Assembly (NCBI GenBank): GCA_045586925.1
Contig: JAZNBG010000042.1
Location: 67,173-131,172, forward strand
Direction: 5' to 3'
DNA length: 64,000 bases
From: SIG440 sp045586925
GTDB taxonomy: Bacteria > Bacillota > Clostridia > Monoglobales > Monoglobaceae
Position numbers and translations under genes: made by a program. The stretch's first letter is position 1, and each line of letters opens with the position of its first letter. Below, in pieces: positions 26,248-36,319 of this stretch. A model generated the notes under the pieces. The model was given only the letters and a program-made list of their open reading frames with translations, did no database searches and was not told the DNA's origin.

Positions 26248-29200
26248 CTAATTTGTAAATGCGCAAAGCTCGGCTACGCTTACCCAGGTAGTTGCCTGAC
26301 TGTTGCCAAAGAAGCTTACCTTGATATAGCGGGCACTTACATTCTTCATATCATAGCTTTCGTGGTCAAGAGTTGTACCGCTGTTTGTACCTTCATAAGC
26401 GACAATCCAGTTGTTTCCGTCAACCGAGTACTCTATTTTAAAGTTTTCGGTTCTCTTGTTGCCGTTGGTAAATGCCATCTTTACCTCGCTTATTGTATGA
26501 ACTGCTCCGTAATCTACTATTACGTTTCCGCTATATTCATCGGTTGCGTATTTTGTAGAAAGCTTTCCGTCAAACAGATTAAGTGCTGCATTGTCAGGCT
26601 GTGGCTCGCTGGATGCCCAGAATTCCTGAACAGGAAGCTGCTTGTCATTGAGGAAGGTTGCAGTATTGTTGAGGGGGGTAATCACAAAGCTGTACCTTCC
26701 CACAACGTAACCGTCGGTTTTCAACACAATTGTAGTAGTTCCGGGGATTGTTTCAGCATTCTGAACAACAACCTCATACTTATCCGATACCGTATATGCA
26801 ATTTCGGGGATTTCGGTTTTTTCCGAAATTACGTTAATATTGTAGCTGTATTTATCTGGCTTAAAGCCTGCTAATGGCTCGCCGTTTACAGTAACGCCGT
26901 CAAGTCTGCCACGTGTTGCATTATCGTCAAGCTTCCACCTTGCCATAGGCATATATTCAGGCTTTATTGCAGGCTCTGTTTCGGTTGAGCCCAAAGGTGA
27001 AAAGGCAACAGATACATTAAAGTGATCCGTCTTGGGGTTGTGAATTGCCAGCCGCTTGAACTGCTCCTCTACCGGCGTTTGCACCTCGGGTGTAAGAACA
27101 TGACCGTAGATTTCGGGATATAATACCGATAAAGGCTTTTGCTCTATAACCTCAAAGATTTCATCGCAACCGTTAATAATCGACACCCATATACGCTGAT
27201 TATTTTTTGTAAGTACAGCACTCTTGCCATCATCGCTTAATTCAATCTCTGCATCGGTTGTCATCATCCACCAGAAATCAGCTTCCTCTGTTGCACGGTA
27301 ATCATCCTCAACAACAACCTCACCGGTTGTGCGGTTGAGCATAATTCCCCTGAGACCACATTCGTAAACAGGGTTGTTTGTGGTAAGATTCATAATTGCA
27401 TAAGCGCCGGTGTCGGTATGAAGCTGTTTTACAACCTTAGCCTCGCCTTCCTTTGCCAAATCTCCGTAGATGCTTCCATAGTTTGCAATTACCTGGTTCT
27501 TGGATTCACCTTTATTGCGATAATACTGCGCCATAATATTAAAGTCCTGATACTCGCCGCCGCCCGTGGCAGAACCAAAGTTTACAAGGTTATAGCTTTC
27601 GTGACCTATTCTGCCTGCCCAGCGTTCGCCCAGCATATCAAGTTGGAAACTTCCGCTGTCTGTATGTCCATGGCCGTCTGTATTTGTACCACCGTGGAAA
27701 AACACAGCTGTATCCGTTTTGTCTAAACCGCTACGCATAGTCACCTGCTGCAAGCCGTTAAAGAAATAATCCTTTTCCATCTCGGTATCAACAGCACCCG
27801 CTGCCTCAATTTCTGTGTCAAAAATATAGCTTGAAAGGGTTATGATGTCATAGCTTTTGTTGTTTTCCTTGTAGAATTTTGCCAGTGCATAGTCATCTGT
27901 CTGTCTTGCAACAAACAGCTGATAAGCGTGGGTCTTGCCTACGCCCGAGTCGTCACCTGCCTTGAAGGACTCTTTTGAACCCTGAAGGGAAACGGGGAAA
28001 TATGCTGTCTCCATAAGGCCGGGAGATTCGCATATGCTGAAATCTGTTCCCAGAGCTGATATCAGGTTGTTAATCAGAACCGGCAGAGAGTTTGTTGTAT
28101 ATACCCAGTAGGAACCGCCTTCCTCCCAGCCGCCGTCAGGAGCAAAGTCAAGGCACGAATTCTCAATACCCTGAATCATAAGAGAAATCATATCCGCACA
28201 AAGGTCGGGGTCTTTATCATAATACGCAGTAGCAGCCGCAAGTCCACCCGCCATAATTACGACAGGCTGGTTTCCGCTGTTGCCCAGGTTCAAAAAGGAC
28301 GCATAAGCTCCGCTTTTATATATAGGTGATGCCGAACGGCAAGCAGAGGCAAAGTGAGGAATTACATTCCTCTCTATAATAGCCTCTACTTTGGAGAGCT
28401 CTTCTTCATTCCACACATCATACATCCAGTCATAAATGTATGCCATACCGTGAGCCGAGTTCCCTGGGTCAAGCGCATGTCCCGGGTTGAAATCCGGGAA
28501 GGTGTCGTATATCACCTGCACCTCGTCCCACAGGCGGTCCTTATATTTTTCGTCCCCTGTAATTTTATAGGCAAAAGAAAGGTTTCGTCCTCGGTCTAAA
28601 ATCTGCTGGGGGAACTTTCCGCGCAGGCCGTCGTACAGGTTGTATACTACCGGCTCTTCCTCAAAATATGAATCTGCAATGTTGATCATTCTTTCGACAC
28701 CTGCTTTATAAGCAGGCTCTTTTTCCATATTGGCCTTAACCTCGTCCCAGTCTGTAAAAAGCAGTCGTGGATGACGGTCATCGGGGTTTGTTTCTGCAAA
28801 TGCTTTCTTTATATCCTCAGGAGTAGGACGCAAAAATGTCAGCGAATTTGTTATCTGCTTCATTACATTGGCAGGAAGGCCGATATAATCGGTATCCTTT
28901 GTAGGGTTATCAAGCTTTGGTGACCAATCGTATATACACTCTACATCGCCTGTAAAGGAAATCAAATCACCCTGCCTTACATAGTCAACCTCAAAGAAAT
29001 TTGTCAAAACATCAAGCTGTATAAATGTTATACCTTTTTCAACGGTTATGGGATGATACAGCTTAGATGGTCTTCCGTTTATCCAATATGTTTCATTGCC
29101 CGGCACTACACGCAAGGCATTGCCGTTATAGTTAATTACTGTTCCGTCAGGAGACCAGTTTACTTCTGCTCCAAAGCTTTCGGCAAAGGCACGCATTGGG

Positions 29201-30135
29201 ACAACTACAACGCCGTCTTCTTCCCTCAAAGGTGCCGGAAGAGTATGATATTTGTTGTCCTTCCAGAAGCGTATGCCACCCACCAGCATAACAAATTCAT
29301 CATACAGCGTCTGGAACATAAACTCATTAACATCATACTGCATAGCTGTTTCAAACCGCTCAGGCGGCATAAGTCCGCTTGCTTCGTACTCTGCCAAATC
29401 TGATAAATATTCTGCGTCGGATAACACGGTGTCTGAAATATATGTGCGGTAGTCATCAATATACCAGTCGCTTCCGTCAACTGTTGAATGATTAAGCAGT
29501 ATGATATCTACGGTTTTAACCGTTTGATACAGATTTACACTGCCGCAGTCCTTGTCGTCGATAAGCATTTGGAGTTTATTGTTCTCCAAATCGAACGCCA
29601 TATCCATTTTGTACCAGGTGTCCGCTTTCAAGCCGGTATAAAAATCCTTGTTATTTACCGTTATCTTATCTGTTATTGAAAGAAACTTATAGTGGGTTCC
29701 GCCCTTTATGTAAGTTGCGTTATTTGCAACGGTGTTATCGTGCCTCATAGCAATAGACTTTTCGTTTTCTGTATCACCAAGCATAAAACGCATACTTATT
29801 ACAAAATTTTTATAAACCGGGGCAGCATACATACTGTGACTTGTAGTTCCTTCGGTAGTACTGCTACCCAAAAGTGCCGCCGCCTTATTTTCGGGGTTGT
29901 CGGCTTTGGGCATTGTTACAACCTTTGCATTTGCCCCATCTAAAAAACCATAGGGTTTTTCCCCCTCTTTCTGTTTTTCGAAGTCCTTGTTAATATAAAT
30001 CAGAACAGGCTTATCTGCTTCCACAGTTTCTGATGCATCTGATGCATATACAGGAACCATACCAGCGATAAAGCACAAGATAAGACACATACTAATCAGT
30101 TTTTTCATAACGTTATTGCATTTTAAATATCTCAT
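26248..30135 (-). CDS. Secreted heparinase II/III-like polysaccharide lyase with stalk and discoidin domains
   Basis: This is a 1295-aa exported protein (signal peptide KKLISMCLILCFIAGMVPVYA). Domains in order: LamG-like beta-sandwich (about 40-230), copper-amine-oxidase N-terminal stalk (about 285-400; VVPMRAFAESFGAEVNW), an alpha-toroid of the heparinase II/III/DUF4962 type (about 450-760; NSAHGMAYIYDWMYD), the heparinase II/III C-terminal beta domain (about 790-1020) with the signature GHGHTDSGSFQLD near residue 820, a cadherin-like beta repeat (1040-1140) and an F5/8 type C (discoidin) domain (1155-1295). It probably cleaves a uronate-containing polysaccharide by beta-elimination outside the cell, producing the unsaturated ends that the two GH88 enzymes remove. 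It lies 31 bp after the permease gene. Confidence 0.85.
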   Translation of the reverse strand: MRYLKCNNVMKKLISMCLILCFIAGMVPVYASDASETVEADKPVLIYINKDFEKQKEGEKPYGFLDGANAKVVTMPKADNPENKAAALLGSSTTEGTTSHSMYAAPVYKNFVISMRFMLGDTENEKSIAMRHDNTVANNATYIKGGTHYKFLSITDKITVNNKDFYTGLKADTWYKMDMAFDLENNKLQMLIDDKDCGSVNLYQTVKTVDIILLNHSTVDGSDWYIDDYRTYISDTVLSDAEYLSDLAEYEASGLMPPERFETAMQYDVNEFMFQTLYDEFVMLVGGIRFWKDNKYHTLPAPLREEDGVVVVPMRAFAESFGAEVNWSPDGTVINYNGNALRVVPGNETYWINGRPSKLYHPITVEKGITFIQLDVLTNFFEVDYVRQGDLISFTGDVECIYDWSPKLDNPTKDTDYIGLPANVMKQITNSLTFLRPTPEDIKKAFAETNPDDRHPRLLFTDWDEVKANMEKEPAYKAGVERMINIADSYFEEEPVVYNLYDGLRGKFPQQILDRGRNLSFAYKITGDEKYKDRLWDEVQVIYDTFPDFNPGHALDPGNSAHGMAYIYDWMYDVWNEEELSKVEAIIERNVIPHFASACRSASPIYKSGAYASFLNLGNSGNQPVVIMAGGLAAATAYYDKDPDLCADMISLMIQGIENSCLDFAPDGGWEEGGSYWVYTTNSLPVLINNLISALGTDFSICESPGLMETAYFPVSLQGSKESFKAGDDSGVGKTHAYQLFVARQTDDYALAKFYKENNKSYDIITLSSYIFDTEIEAAGAVDTEMEKDYFFNGLQQVTMRSGLDKTDTAVFFHGGTNTDGHGHTDSGSFQLDMLGERWAGRIGHESYNLVNFGSATGGGEYQDFNIMAQYYRNKGESKNQVIANYGSIYGDLAKEGEAKVVKQLHTDTGAYAIMNLTTNNPVYECGLRGIMLNRTTGEVVVEDDYRATEEADFWWMMTTDAEIELSDDGKSAVLTKNNQRIWVSIINGCDEIFEVIEQKPLSVLYPEIYGHVLTPEVQTPVEEQFKRLAIHNPKTDHFNVSVAFSPLGSTETEPAIKPEYMPMARWKLDDNATRGRLDGVTVNGEPLAGFKPDKYSYNINVISEKTEIPEIAYTVSDKYEVVVQNAETIPGTTTIVLKTDGYVVGRYSFVITPLNNTATFLNDKQLPVQEFWASSEPQPDNAALNLFDGKLSTKYATDEYSGNVIVDYGAVHTISEVKMAFTNGNKRTENFKIEYSVDGNNWIVAYEGTNSGTTLDHESYDMKNVSARYIKVSFFGNSQATTWVSVAELCAFTN

Positions 30136-30166
30136 TTATTCACCTCTTCTCATCATAATACCCGAA

Positions 30167-31042
30167 TTACCCTTTAACAGCACCAATCATTACACCTTTA
30201 ACGAAATAGCGCTGAATGAACGGGTACAGAACAAGCATCGGAATTGCAGATACCAGAATACTTGCAAACACGAAGGTTTGTTCTGTAACTTCTGCTGACC
30301 CTGAATCTATACTTGCCTGCTTGAATTCAGGAACCTTTAACTCAACAATCAGTTTTTTGATAAACACTTGCAAGGGTATTTTAGAATCATCATTAAGCAA
30401 AATCATAGGCCACATAAATGAATTCCAGTTTGATATGGCGTAAAACAGTGAAATACATGCGATAGATGGGCCCGATAACGGAATTACAATCTGCAACAAA
30501 ATTCTGAACAGACTGGCACCGTCAATTGCCGCCGCCTCTTCCAACGAACGCGGAATTGATTTAAAGAAATTCCGCATCAGTATAAGGTTAAAGGGATTAA
30601 TGATAAAACCTATCAGCATTACCAGACGTGTATTTAAGAGACCGAAATCTCTGAAATTCAAATATGTCGGTATCATTCCGGCACCAAACCAGAGTGTAAT
30701 TGTAACCGCAATATTCAGCAGTTTTCCGCCGGGCAGATTATCTCTTGAAAGTACAAAGGCACTTAAAATAGTCACCATCATAGAAATCATTGTACCGGCA
30801 ATAGTATAGAAAAAGCTGTTTGCATAAGAAATCCAAACATCACTCATACCGAGAATATGCTTATATGCCGCTAATGTAAATCCCTTAGGGAAAAGAACAA
30901 CATCGCCTCTTTCAACTGCAAGGGGGGTACTTAACGACGCCGAAATAACATATATCAGCGGATAAAGAATTATTAATGTAATTAATATAAGAAGAATTTC
31001 GTTAATTATGTAAAACGCTTTTTCCCCTTTTGATATTTTCAA
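30167..31042 (-). CDS. ABC sugar transporter permease, YtcP/LplC (MalG) type
   Basis: This 291-aa inner-membrane permease has about six membrane segments; the first is ILLILITLIILYPLIYVISA. The ATPase-contact EAA loop is visible as EEAAAIDGASLFRILLQIV near residue 190. The start codon is TTG at 31042 with GGTGAT upstream. Together with the LplB-type permease and the solute-binding lipoprotein it forms an importer for complex oligosaccharides. No ATPase gene is nearby; Firmicute systems of this class share a multitask ATPase encoded elsewhere (MsmX-like). Confidence 0.92.
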   Translation of the reverse strand: MKISKGEKAFYIINEILLILITLIILYPLIYVISASLSTPLAVERGDVVLFPKGFTLAAYKHILGMSDVWISYANSFFYTIAGTMISMMVTILSAFVLSRDNLPGGKLLNIAVTITLWFGAGMIPTYLNFRDFGLLNTRLVMLIGFIINPFNLILMRNFFKSIPRSLEEAAAIDGASLFRILLQIVIPLSGPSIACISLFYAISNWNSFMWPMILLNDDSKIPLQVFIKKLIVELKVPEFKQASIDSGSAEVTEQTFVFASILVSAIPMLVLYPFIQRYFVKGVMIGAVKG

Positions 31043-31082
31043 ATTTAATCACCACTTTATTTATAATGTACACCTGCGGTCA

Positions 31083-32021
31083 TTACCACAAGCCAACTTC
31101 CGTTGTTTTTTTGCTGACAAAATTCGCAATTCCTACCAACAGCAAACCAATAAACGAATTAAACAAGCTCACCGCTGTAGAATAGGAGTAATCAGCATCA
31201 ATCAAGCCACGTCTGTATACATATGTTCCCAAAACGTCACTCACATCATAGGTTGCAGGCTGCTGCAGCAGAAGAACGGTTTCGGTTGAAGAACCTAGGA
31301 TTGAACCGATTCTCATAATAAGCATGGTCACAATTGTGGGCATAAGCTCCGGAAGAGTAATGTGCCATATCTGCCTGAATTTATTAGCGCCGTCAACAAC
31401 TGCAGCCTCATAAAGCTCCATATCGATTCCTGAAAGGGCTGCCATATATACAATGGAGCCATATCCCAAGGTCTGCCAGATATTCATCACTACATAAATA
31501 GTTCTGAAATATTGGGGCTGTGCCAAGAAGAAAATTCTTTCACCACAAATTTTTTCCACTAATATAGAAATAATACCGGACTGCGGAGAAAGAAGGTTGA
31601 TGACAATACCTGCCACAACAACAGTTGATACAAAGTGGGGCATATAGCTTATCGTTTGTACCACTTTCTTTAATTTAGGGCGGCGCACCTCATTAAGCAA
31701 CAATGCAAAAACAATCGGCAAGGGAAATGAAAAAATCAACAGGTATATATTCAATATAAGGGTGTTTTTCAGTGTTCTGATAAAATACGGTGTACTTAAA
31801 AATTCCTTAAAATGCTTAAGGCCCACCCAGTCACTGCCACTTATCCCCTTAAAGAGACTGTAATCCTGAAATGCGATTACAAGTCCGCCCATGGGTTTAT
31901 ATACAAACAATATGAAATACAACAGAAAAGGAATCAACATCACATACATGGTAAGAACTTCTTTCCATCTGTAGCTTTTCTTCCGTCTGATGATACTGTT
32001 TGTCGAAAGTTCGTTTTTCAT
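31083..32021 (-). CDS. ABC sugar transporter permease, LplB (MalF) type
   Basis: This 312-aa permease has about six membrane helices; the N-terminal VLTMYVMLIPFLLYFILFVY and the following KPMGGLVIAFQDYSLFKG are typical of the LplB/YtcO-YteP family for pectin and rhamnogalacturonan oligosaccharides. The EAA loop reads YEAAVVDGANKFRQIWHI near residue 215. AGGAG precedes ATG 32021. It lies 40 bp upstream of its partner permease and 80 bp after the solute-binding protein, with a stem-loop in that gap. Confidence 0.93.
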   Translation of the reverse strand: MKNELSTNSIIRRKKSYRWKEVLTMYVMLIPFLLYFILFVYKPMGGLVIAFQDYSLFKGISGSDWVGLKHFKEFLSTPYFIRTLKNTLILNIYLLIFSFPLPIVFALLLNEVRRPKLKKVVQTISYMPHFVSTVVVAGIVINLLSPQSGIISILVEKICGERIFFLAQPQYFRTIYVVMNIWQTLGYGSIVYMAALSGIDMELYEAAVVDGANKFRQIWHITLPELMPTIVTMLIMRIGSILGSSTETVLLLQQPATYDVSDVLGTYVYRRGLIDADYSYSTAVSLFNSFIGLLLVGIANFVSKKTTEVGLW

Positions 32022-32045
32022 AAATTGTCTCCTAACTTAAATCCA

Positions 32046-32083
32046 TTATGTGGGGCTGTCCTTTTAAAAGCAACCCCACATAA
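32046..32083 (-). other. Stem-loop between solute-binding protein and permease genes
   Basis: TTATGTGGGG (32046-32055) pairs perfectly with CCCCACATAA (32074-32083). There is no U-tract after it, so it is more likely an RNA-stabilising or processing element that lets the binding-protein mRNA outlast the permease part, as known for malE-malF type operons. Confidence 0.5.
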
Positions 32084-32101
32084 CAACCTCCGAAAATGTT
32101 G

Positions 32102-33607
32102 CTATCTTCTATTGTATGCATTTTGCTGAAGCTCGATTAAACGCTTAATTCCGAATGATTCCAAACGAGAAATATATTCATCCCATGTCTGGTCTACATC
32201 GTTAGCACCCAATATCCACTTCTGCATCATTTCATCGGTGTATGTATCAATATCTGTTTTTAACTTGGTGTATTCTGCAACTTCTGCCTTGGACATACGA
32301 GTGGTAACTGTCGGGAACTGTTCTACAAAGTAATCATTATCAACATACATCATCATACCTTCGTAAGCAATGTCATTTATCCACTGACGTTCATACGCAA
32401 AATCCTGTTGGAAGCCCATATCAAGCTGAGATCCGTATTGTTTAAGTACTTTTTGAACATCAAGCCCTTCTTTGAACTGGGGTTTGCCGTCTACCATATC
32501 ATAATGAACACCTTCTTTACCAAAGTTCATCAATCTGCTTCCGGCTTCACTGAGCCAGAAATCAAGATAGCGAACTGCCAACTCCAGATTTTTAGACGAA
32601 GCACTTACACCCCATCCGTATACATCATTAATAGGTCTTCTCTGAAGCGCCACACCACTGGGAGGAGCCATAGGCAGGAATTTGATTCCGGGAACAGTTT
32701 CAGCCAAAGTGTCGTTATAAGCCGCTGTACTGCCAAACCATTCAACACAAGCACCACCAAGGTTATCACCAAGTAGTTTAGCGCGAGGATTATCAGCACG
32801 TGTGAAAATCTCCTGGTCAATCAGACCTTCTTTATACCATTTAACAATGTTCTCCATTGCTGTTTTATAGTTTTCTTCATATGGGCCATACTTTATAACG
32901 CCATTATCTATATACCAATCAGGACGAGCTCCCCACAAGGGCATTAATTCATCTACTGCAGTTTTACCAAACAACGGAACCTCGTCTTTTTGGCCATTGC
33001 CATTGGGGTCATTGTTGCGGAATGCAGTAAGCACATTATACAACTGATCTGCACCTACAGGAGCCTTCAGATTCAGTTTATCCAGCCAGTCCTGACGGAT
33101 AAACCAACCTGTACTTGCAATACCGCCCGGCATAAATGGTATATAATATATATTGCCGTCATATGCAGTAATATTTTCTTCAATCTGTGGATTTTCATCC
33201 AATACCTTCTTGAAGTTGGGCATGATATCAAAATACTCATTTAAAGGAGCAAAGGCACCTTCAGATCCCAGCTGGTTAAATTCTATCGCATTGTAAGTCT
33301 GTACAATGTCGGGCATTTCTCCACCTGCTACCATAAGGTTAAATGCCTGAAAGAAATCCGAATTGCTCTTGGGGATAGTACATTCTAAACCCACATTTGT
33401 AAGTCTTGCTGCCTCTTTGAATGATTCGTGGCTACCGTCATCTGTATTCTTGTTTTGCTCGTAAAATGCCGTCAATACAGTATACTCTTCACACAGAGTA
33501 TTTTCATTGGATACATGGTCGACATCCACCGTTGCCTTTTTCGTACAAGCAACCATTGGCAGTGACATTACAACTGCAAGTGTTAAACATAAAATTTTCT
33601 TAAACAT
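32102..33607 (-). CDS. Extracellular solute-binding lipoprotein of a complex-sugar ABC importer
   Basis: This 501-aa protein has a lipoprotein signal (KKILCLTLAVVMSLPMVAC, Cys21 as lipidation site) and the family 1 solute-binding fold of the LipO/YtcQ type (about 500 residues rather than 400). Recognisable stretches are GEMPDIVQTY, IPFMPGGIASTGWFIRQDWLD and NDPNGNGQKDEVPLFG. It is anchored to the outer face of the membrane and delivers oligosaccharides to the two permeases encoded downstream. AGGAGG precedes ATG 33607. It follows the two SLH surface proteins in the same operon. Confidence 0.93.
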   Translation of the reverse strand: MFKKILCLTLAVVMSLPMVACTKKATVDVDHVSNENTLCEEYTVLTAFYEQNKNTDDGSHESFKEAARLTNVGLECTIPKSNSDFFQAFNLMVAGGEMPDIVQTYNAIEFNQLGSEGAFAPLNEYFDIMPNFKKVLDENPQIEENITAYDGNIYYIPFMPGGIASTGWFIRQDWLDKLNLKAPVGADQLYNVLTAFRNNDPNGNGQKDEVPLFGKTAVDELMPLWGARPDWYIDNGVIKYGPYEENYKTAMENIVKWYKEGLIDQEIFTRADNPRAKLLGDNLGGACVEWFGSTAAYNDTLAETVPGIKFLPMAPPSGVALQRRPINDVYGWGVSASSKNLELAVRYLDFWLSEAGSRLMNFGKEGVHYDMVDGKPQFKEGLDVQKVLKQYGSQLDMGFQQDFAYERQWINDIAYEGMMMYVDNDYFVEQFPTVTTRMSKAEVAEYTKLKTDIDTYTDEMMQKWILGANDVDQTWDEYISRLESFGIKRLIELQQNAYNRR

Positions 33608-33636
33608 AATACTTCCTCCTAAATTTATAACATTGT

Positions 33637-36294
33637 TTATTTGTATATAATATAGTTCATTGGATAATTGTAGTAATAACGAACCAGAACTCTGGTGTAA
33701 TTTGTTCCTGTGCTGTCAGACAAATAGTCCAGCATAACAGCCGGTCTACCTCGTGAAATATCTTCGGTGTCACAGTCGAAGGTTACAACCTTATTGTCAT
33801 TCAAAGAGACAAAGTTCAGAACAAAACGTTCGTCAGTCGGTGTTCCGGCTGCGAAGCCTGTGGTACCCGCATATGCTTCAACAAAGGATGGGTCATCAGG
33901 TACGTTGTAAACGTGAGTCATGGTGATTTCTCGTTCTGTCACAGGTGTGCTGTATGGAGCCAACACCGTATCGGTTTCATAATCGTATACATGACCAAGC
34001 ATCGTAGCCGTTCCCGTCATATCGATATTGAATACACAAACGTCACCCTTTGTCAGTTCTGTCGGAACAACAACCTCCGGATCCAACATAATCTCAGCAT
34101 ATCCGTCACCCCAATAACCGCAGATCTTGCCACAGGCAACACCTTCTTCGTCAAGTACCTGCAGCACTTCTTCTACCAAAAACAGTTTTGTGTTCAAAGG
34201 TATCTCTGCTGTCGCCGTTTTATACATAACCATAGCAGCACTCAACACATCATTCGGCTTTTCAACATAGCCTTCCATACTGTACTTTTCGTTGTCGCTG
34301 TTTTTCGGGCCGTCATCGTCAAGATAATGGGTAACAGCAAAGTACTTATCTTCACTTGATTCCTGATTTTCCATAGGTACTCTGAAAATGGGAACCGTTT
34401 TAGCAATAGGATAACCGACTTCGTTAAACATACCCGTATTGCCTCCGTGGTTCTTTATTGACAGTTCTACACCTGTAAATTTCTTAAATAAGCCTCCGCC
34501 AACAGGATTGGCCGTTTGCAATTCTTTCACCATTCCATCTTCGTTCAATCGATATGTTACTACCTGTGAGGTTGTGCCGTCAGAGGGAAGGGCCAGGTTG
34601 CTCTTGATACCCGACAATGTGCTCTTGATATTTTCGCTTTCCACTCTGCTCTCATCAATCATAATGTACTCGCCGCACATATATCTGCTAACGACGCCGT
34701 CGGTTGAAAGAATTCTCATACTTACGTCAACATCTCCGAATGTTCCGACCTTTTCTCTTACATCTATCAAATAGCCTAAAGAAAGAATATCTTCTAAGGC
34801 TTTAACCCAGACAACCTCGCCCAGTTCATTAAGTGTAACCCTGTAATTAAAATTCACTTTAAGAAGTGCCTTCTTTTCAGCGGGAAGGCCTTTGGAATAT
34901 AAATATGTGTTGTCACTTCCATCACCAAAGCCATCATCACGCATAACTTTTACTGTCATATCTTTTGTGTCTGTCATCAGCACTACTGTCAGGACATTTT
35001 TATCCAGACTTTCAGCTACGGCAATAACGTCACCTTTTTTAAGGTCTCCTATTAAACAAGGGTTGCCCTTCATATCTTTTAATGTTACAAACTCTGTTTC
35101 TTCAACATTGATGTCAACAGACTTACCGTAGATTTGGCCCTTTAGCGCATCAACCGCAATAATCTCGTCATACACAAAATCATTTATTATAACAAAATCA
35201 TATCCTTTGGCATCATCGCTGTTTATAAGCTGTACGCTTCCGTTGAAGTTCCCGATATGGCTATCAATATCAGCCGATATACGGCTTCCGTTATAGATGA
35301 TATCGGCACCGCTATCTATTAAATATGTCTTTTCACGGCCACTTTCATTCACAGCATCAATTTTGCTTGCATCGGCACGTACTATATCTGCGGTATACAA
35401 TATAACTACCGTCTCAGAATTATTCAGAGCAAAGGTTATCAATTCTTTTTCATCTTCATTTTTAGCTTGCTTGTAATAATATTTTATCTCGTAGCCAAGA
35501 TAATTGAGAATTTCCTTATTGCTTTGTATATGTACCTCTTCACCACCGATAAGAACTCTTTCACCGCTTGGCTCGTATTCAGGGTCTAATGAAATATGGT
35601 TGTCAGACTGTACAATGCCTTTATCAGTATAAATGTCGTGATAATATGATAAAAACGTTACGTCTTCATCAACTTTAAAATCGGCATATCCGTTGCCCAT
35701 CCCCGTGATTATGCTGACAGGTGTATCTAATGAATTATAAATCATATGAACCATGCTCTGTCTGGTTAATGGCCCATTCATATTTATAGTCACACCATCC
35801 AACAGTTTCAACTCATTCGCTACATTGATATATCCCGTCGGGTATCCGGTTACTTCTGCCTTCCATCCGTAACCTAAAGCGGTTACCATAATTTTTATAA
35901 AATGTTCCGGCATAATTCCTTCTTCAGGCTCGAACAAGCCGTTGCCAACGCCAACCATAAGTCCCGCCCCCACGGCAATACCTATAGACTGGGCATATTC
36001 ATAATAGTCTGGAACATCATAAAATATATCAGCCACATCAACTGCCACTCCGCTGTCATAGCCAAATAATTTAACTAACGCCGCTGCTGCTTCGCTGCGT
36101 TTAACAACGGCAGTTTCATCAAAAAATGCTCCGCCTTCAGTATATAAGTCAAACAACCCTAACTGCTTCAACTGGTTGACGCGTTCCTCTGTTTCACCGT
36201 CATTGAACACAACACTTTCAGATGCATATGCTACATTCATCAAAGAAACAGACAAGATACAAACCGTCAAAAGAATACTGATTAGTCTTCTCAT
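33637..36294 (-). CDS. S-layer-homology surface protein (large, uncharacterised body)
   Basis: This 885-aa exported protein (signal peptide ISILLTVCILSVSLMNVAYA) has SLH repeats at its N-terminus (about 30-205): TVVKRSEAAAALVKLFGYDS-like, IFYDVPDYYEYAQSIGIAVG and PEHFIKIMVTALGYGWK, plus NGPLTRQSMVHMIYNSL. Residues 210-885 are beta-rich with no catalytic motif I know; similar SLH proteins with long unknown bodies often sit beside complex-sugar ABC genes in Clostridia. It should be bound to the wall polymer via the SLH domain and may present or capture glycan near the transporter. AGGAGG precedes ATG 36294. Confidence 0.85.
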   Translation of the reverse strand: MRRLISILLTVCILSVSLMNVAYASESVVFNDGETEERVNQLKQLGLFDLYTEGGAFFDETAVVKRSEAAAALVKLFGYDSGVAVDVADIFYDVPDYYEYAQSIGIAVGAGLMVGVGNGLFEPEEGIMPEHFIKIMVTALGYGWKAEVTGYPTGYINVANELKLLDGVTINMNGPLTRQSMVHMIYNSLDTPVSIITGMGNGYADFKVDEDVTFLSYYHDIYTDKGIVQSDNHISLDPEYEPSGERVLIGGEEVHIQSNKEILNYLGYEIKYYYKQAKNEDEKELITFALNNSETVVILYTADIVRADASKIDAVNESGREKTYLIDSGADIIYNGSRISADIDSHIGNFNGSVQLINSDDAKGYDFVIINDFVYDEIIAVDALKGQIYGKSVDINVEETEFVTLKDMKGNPCLIGDLKKGDVIAVAESLDKNVLTVVLMTDTKDMTVKVMRDDGFGDGSDNTYLYSKGLPAEKKALLKVNFNYRVTLNELGEVVWVKALEDILSLGYLIDVREKVGTFGDVDVSMRILSTDGVVSRYMCGEYIMIDESRVESENIKSTLSGIKSNLALPSDGTTSQVVTYRLNEDGMVKELQTANPVGGGLFKKFTGVELSIKNHGGNTGMFNEVGYPIAKTVPIFRVPMENQESSEDKYFAVTHYLDDDGPKNSDNEKYSMEGYVEKPNDVLSAAMVMYKTATAEIPLNTKLFLVEEVLQVLDEEGVACGKICGYWGDGYAEIMLDPEVVVPTELTKGDVCVFNIDMTGTATMLGHVYDYETDTVLAPYSTPVTEREITMTHVYNVPDDPSFVEAYAGTTGFAAGTPTDERFVLNFVSLNDNKVVTFDCDTEDISRGRPAVMLDYLSDSTGTNYTRVLVRYYYNYPMNYIIYK

Positions 36295-36319
36295 ATTACA
36301 TCCTCCTATAAAAATTCCG

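Noticed and set aside
9675..33607. Xanthan-degradation locus
   Set aside because: GH88, mannose-handling and an esterase fit, but there is no PL8, GH5, GH38 or GH94 gene in the window, and the secreted lyase is heparinase II/III-like.
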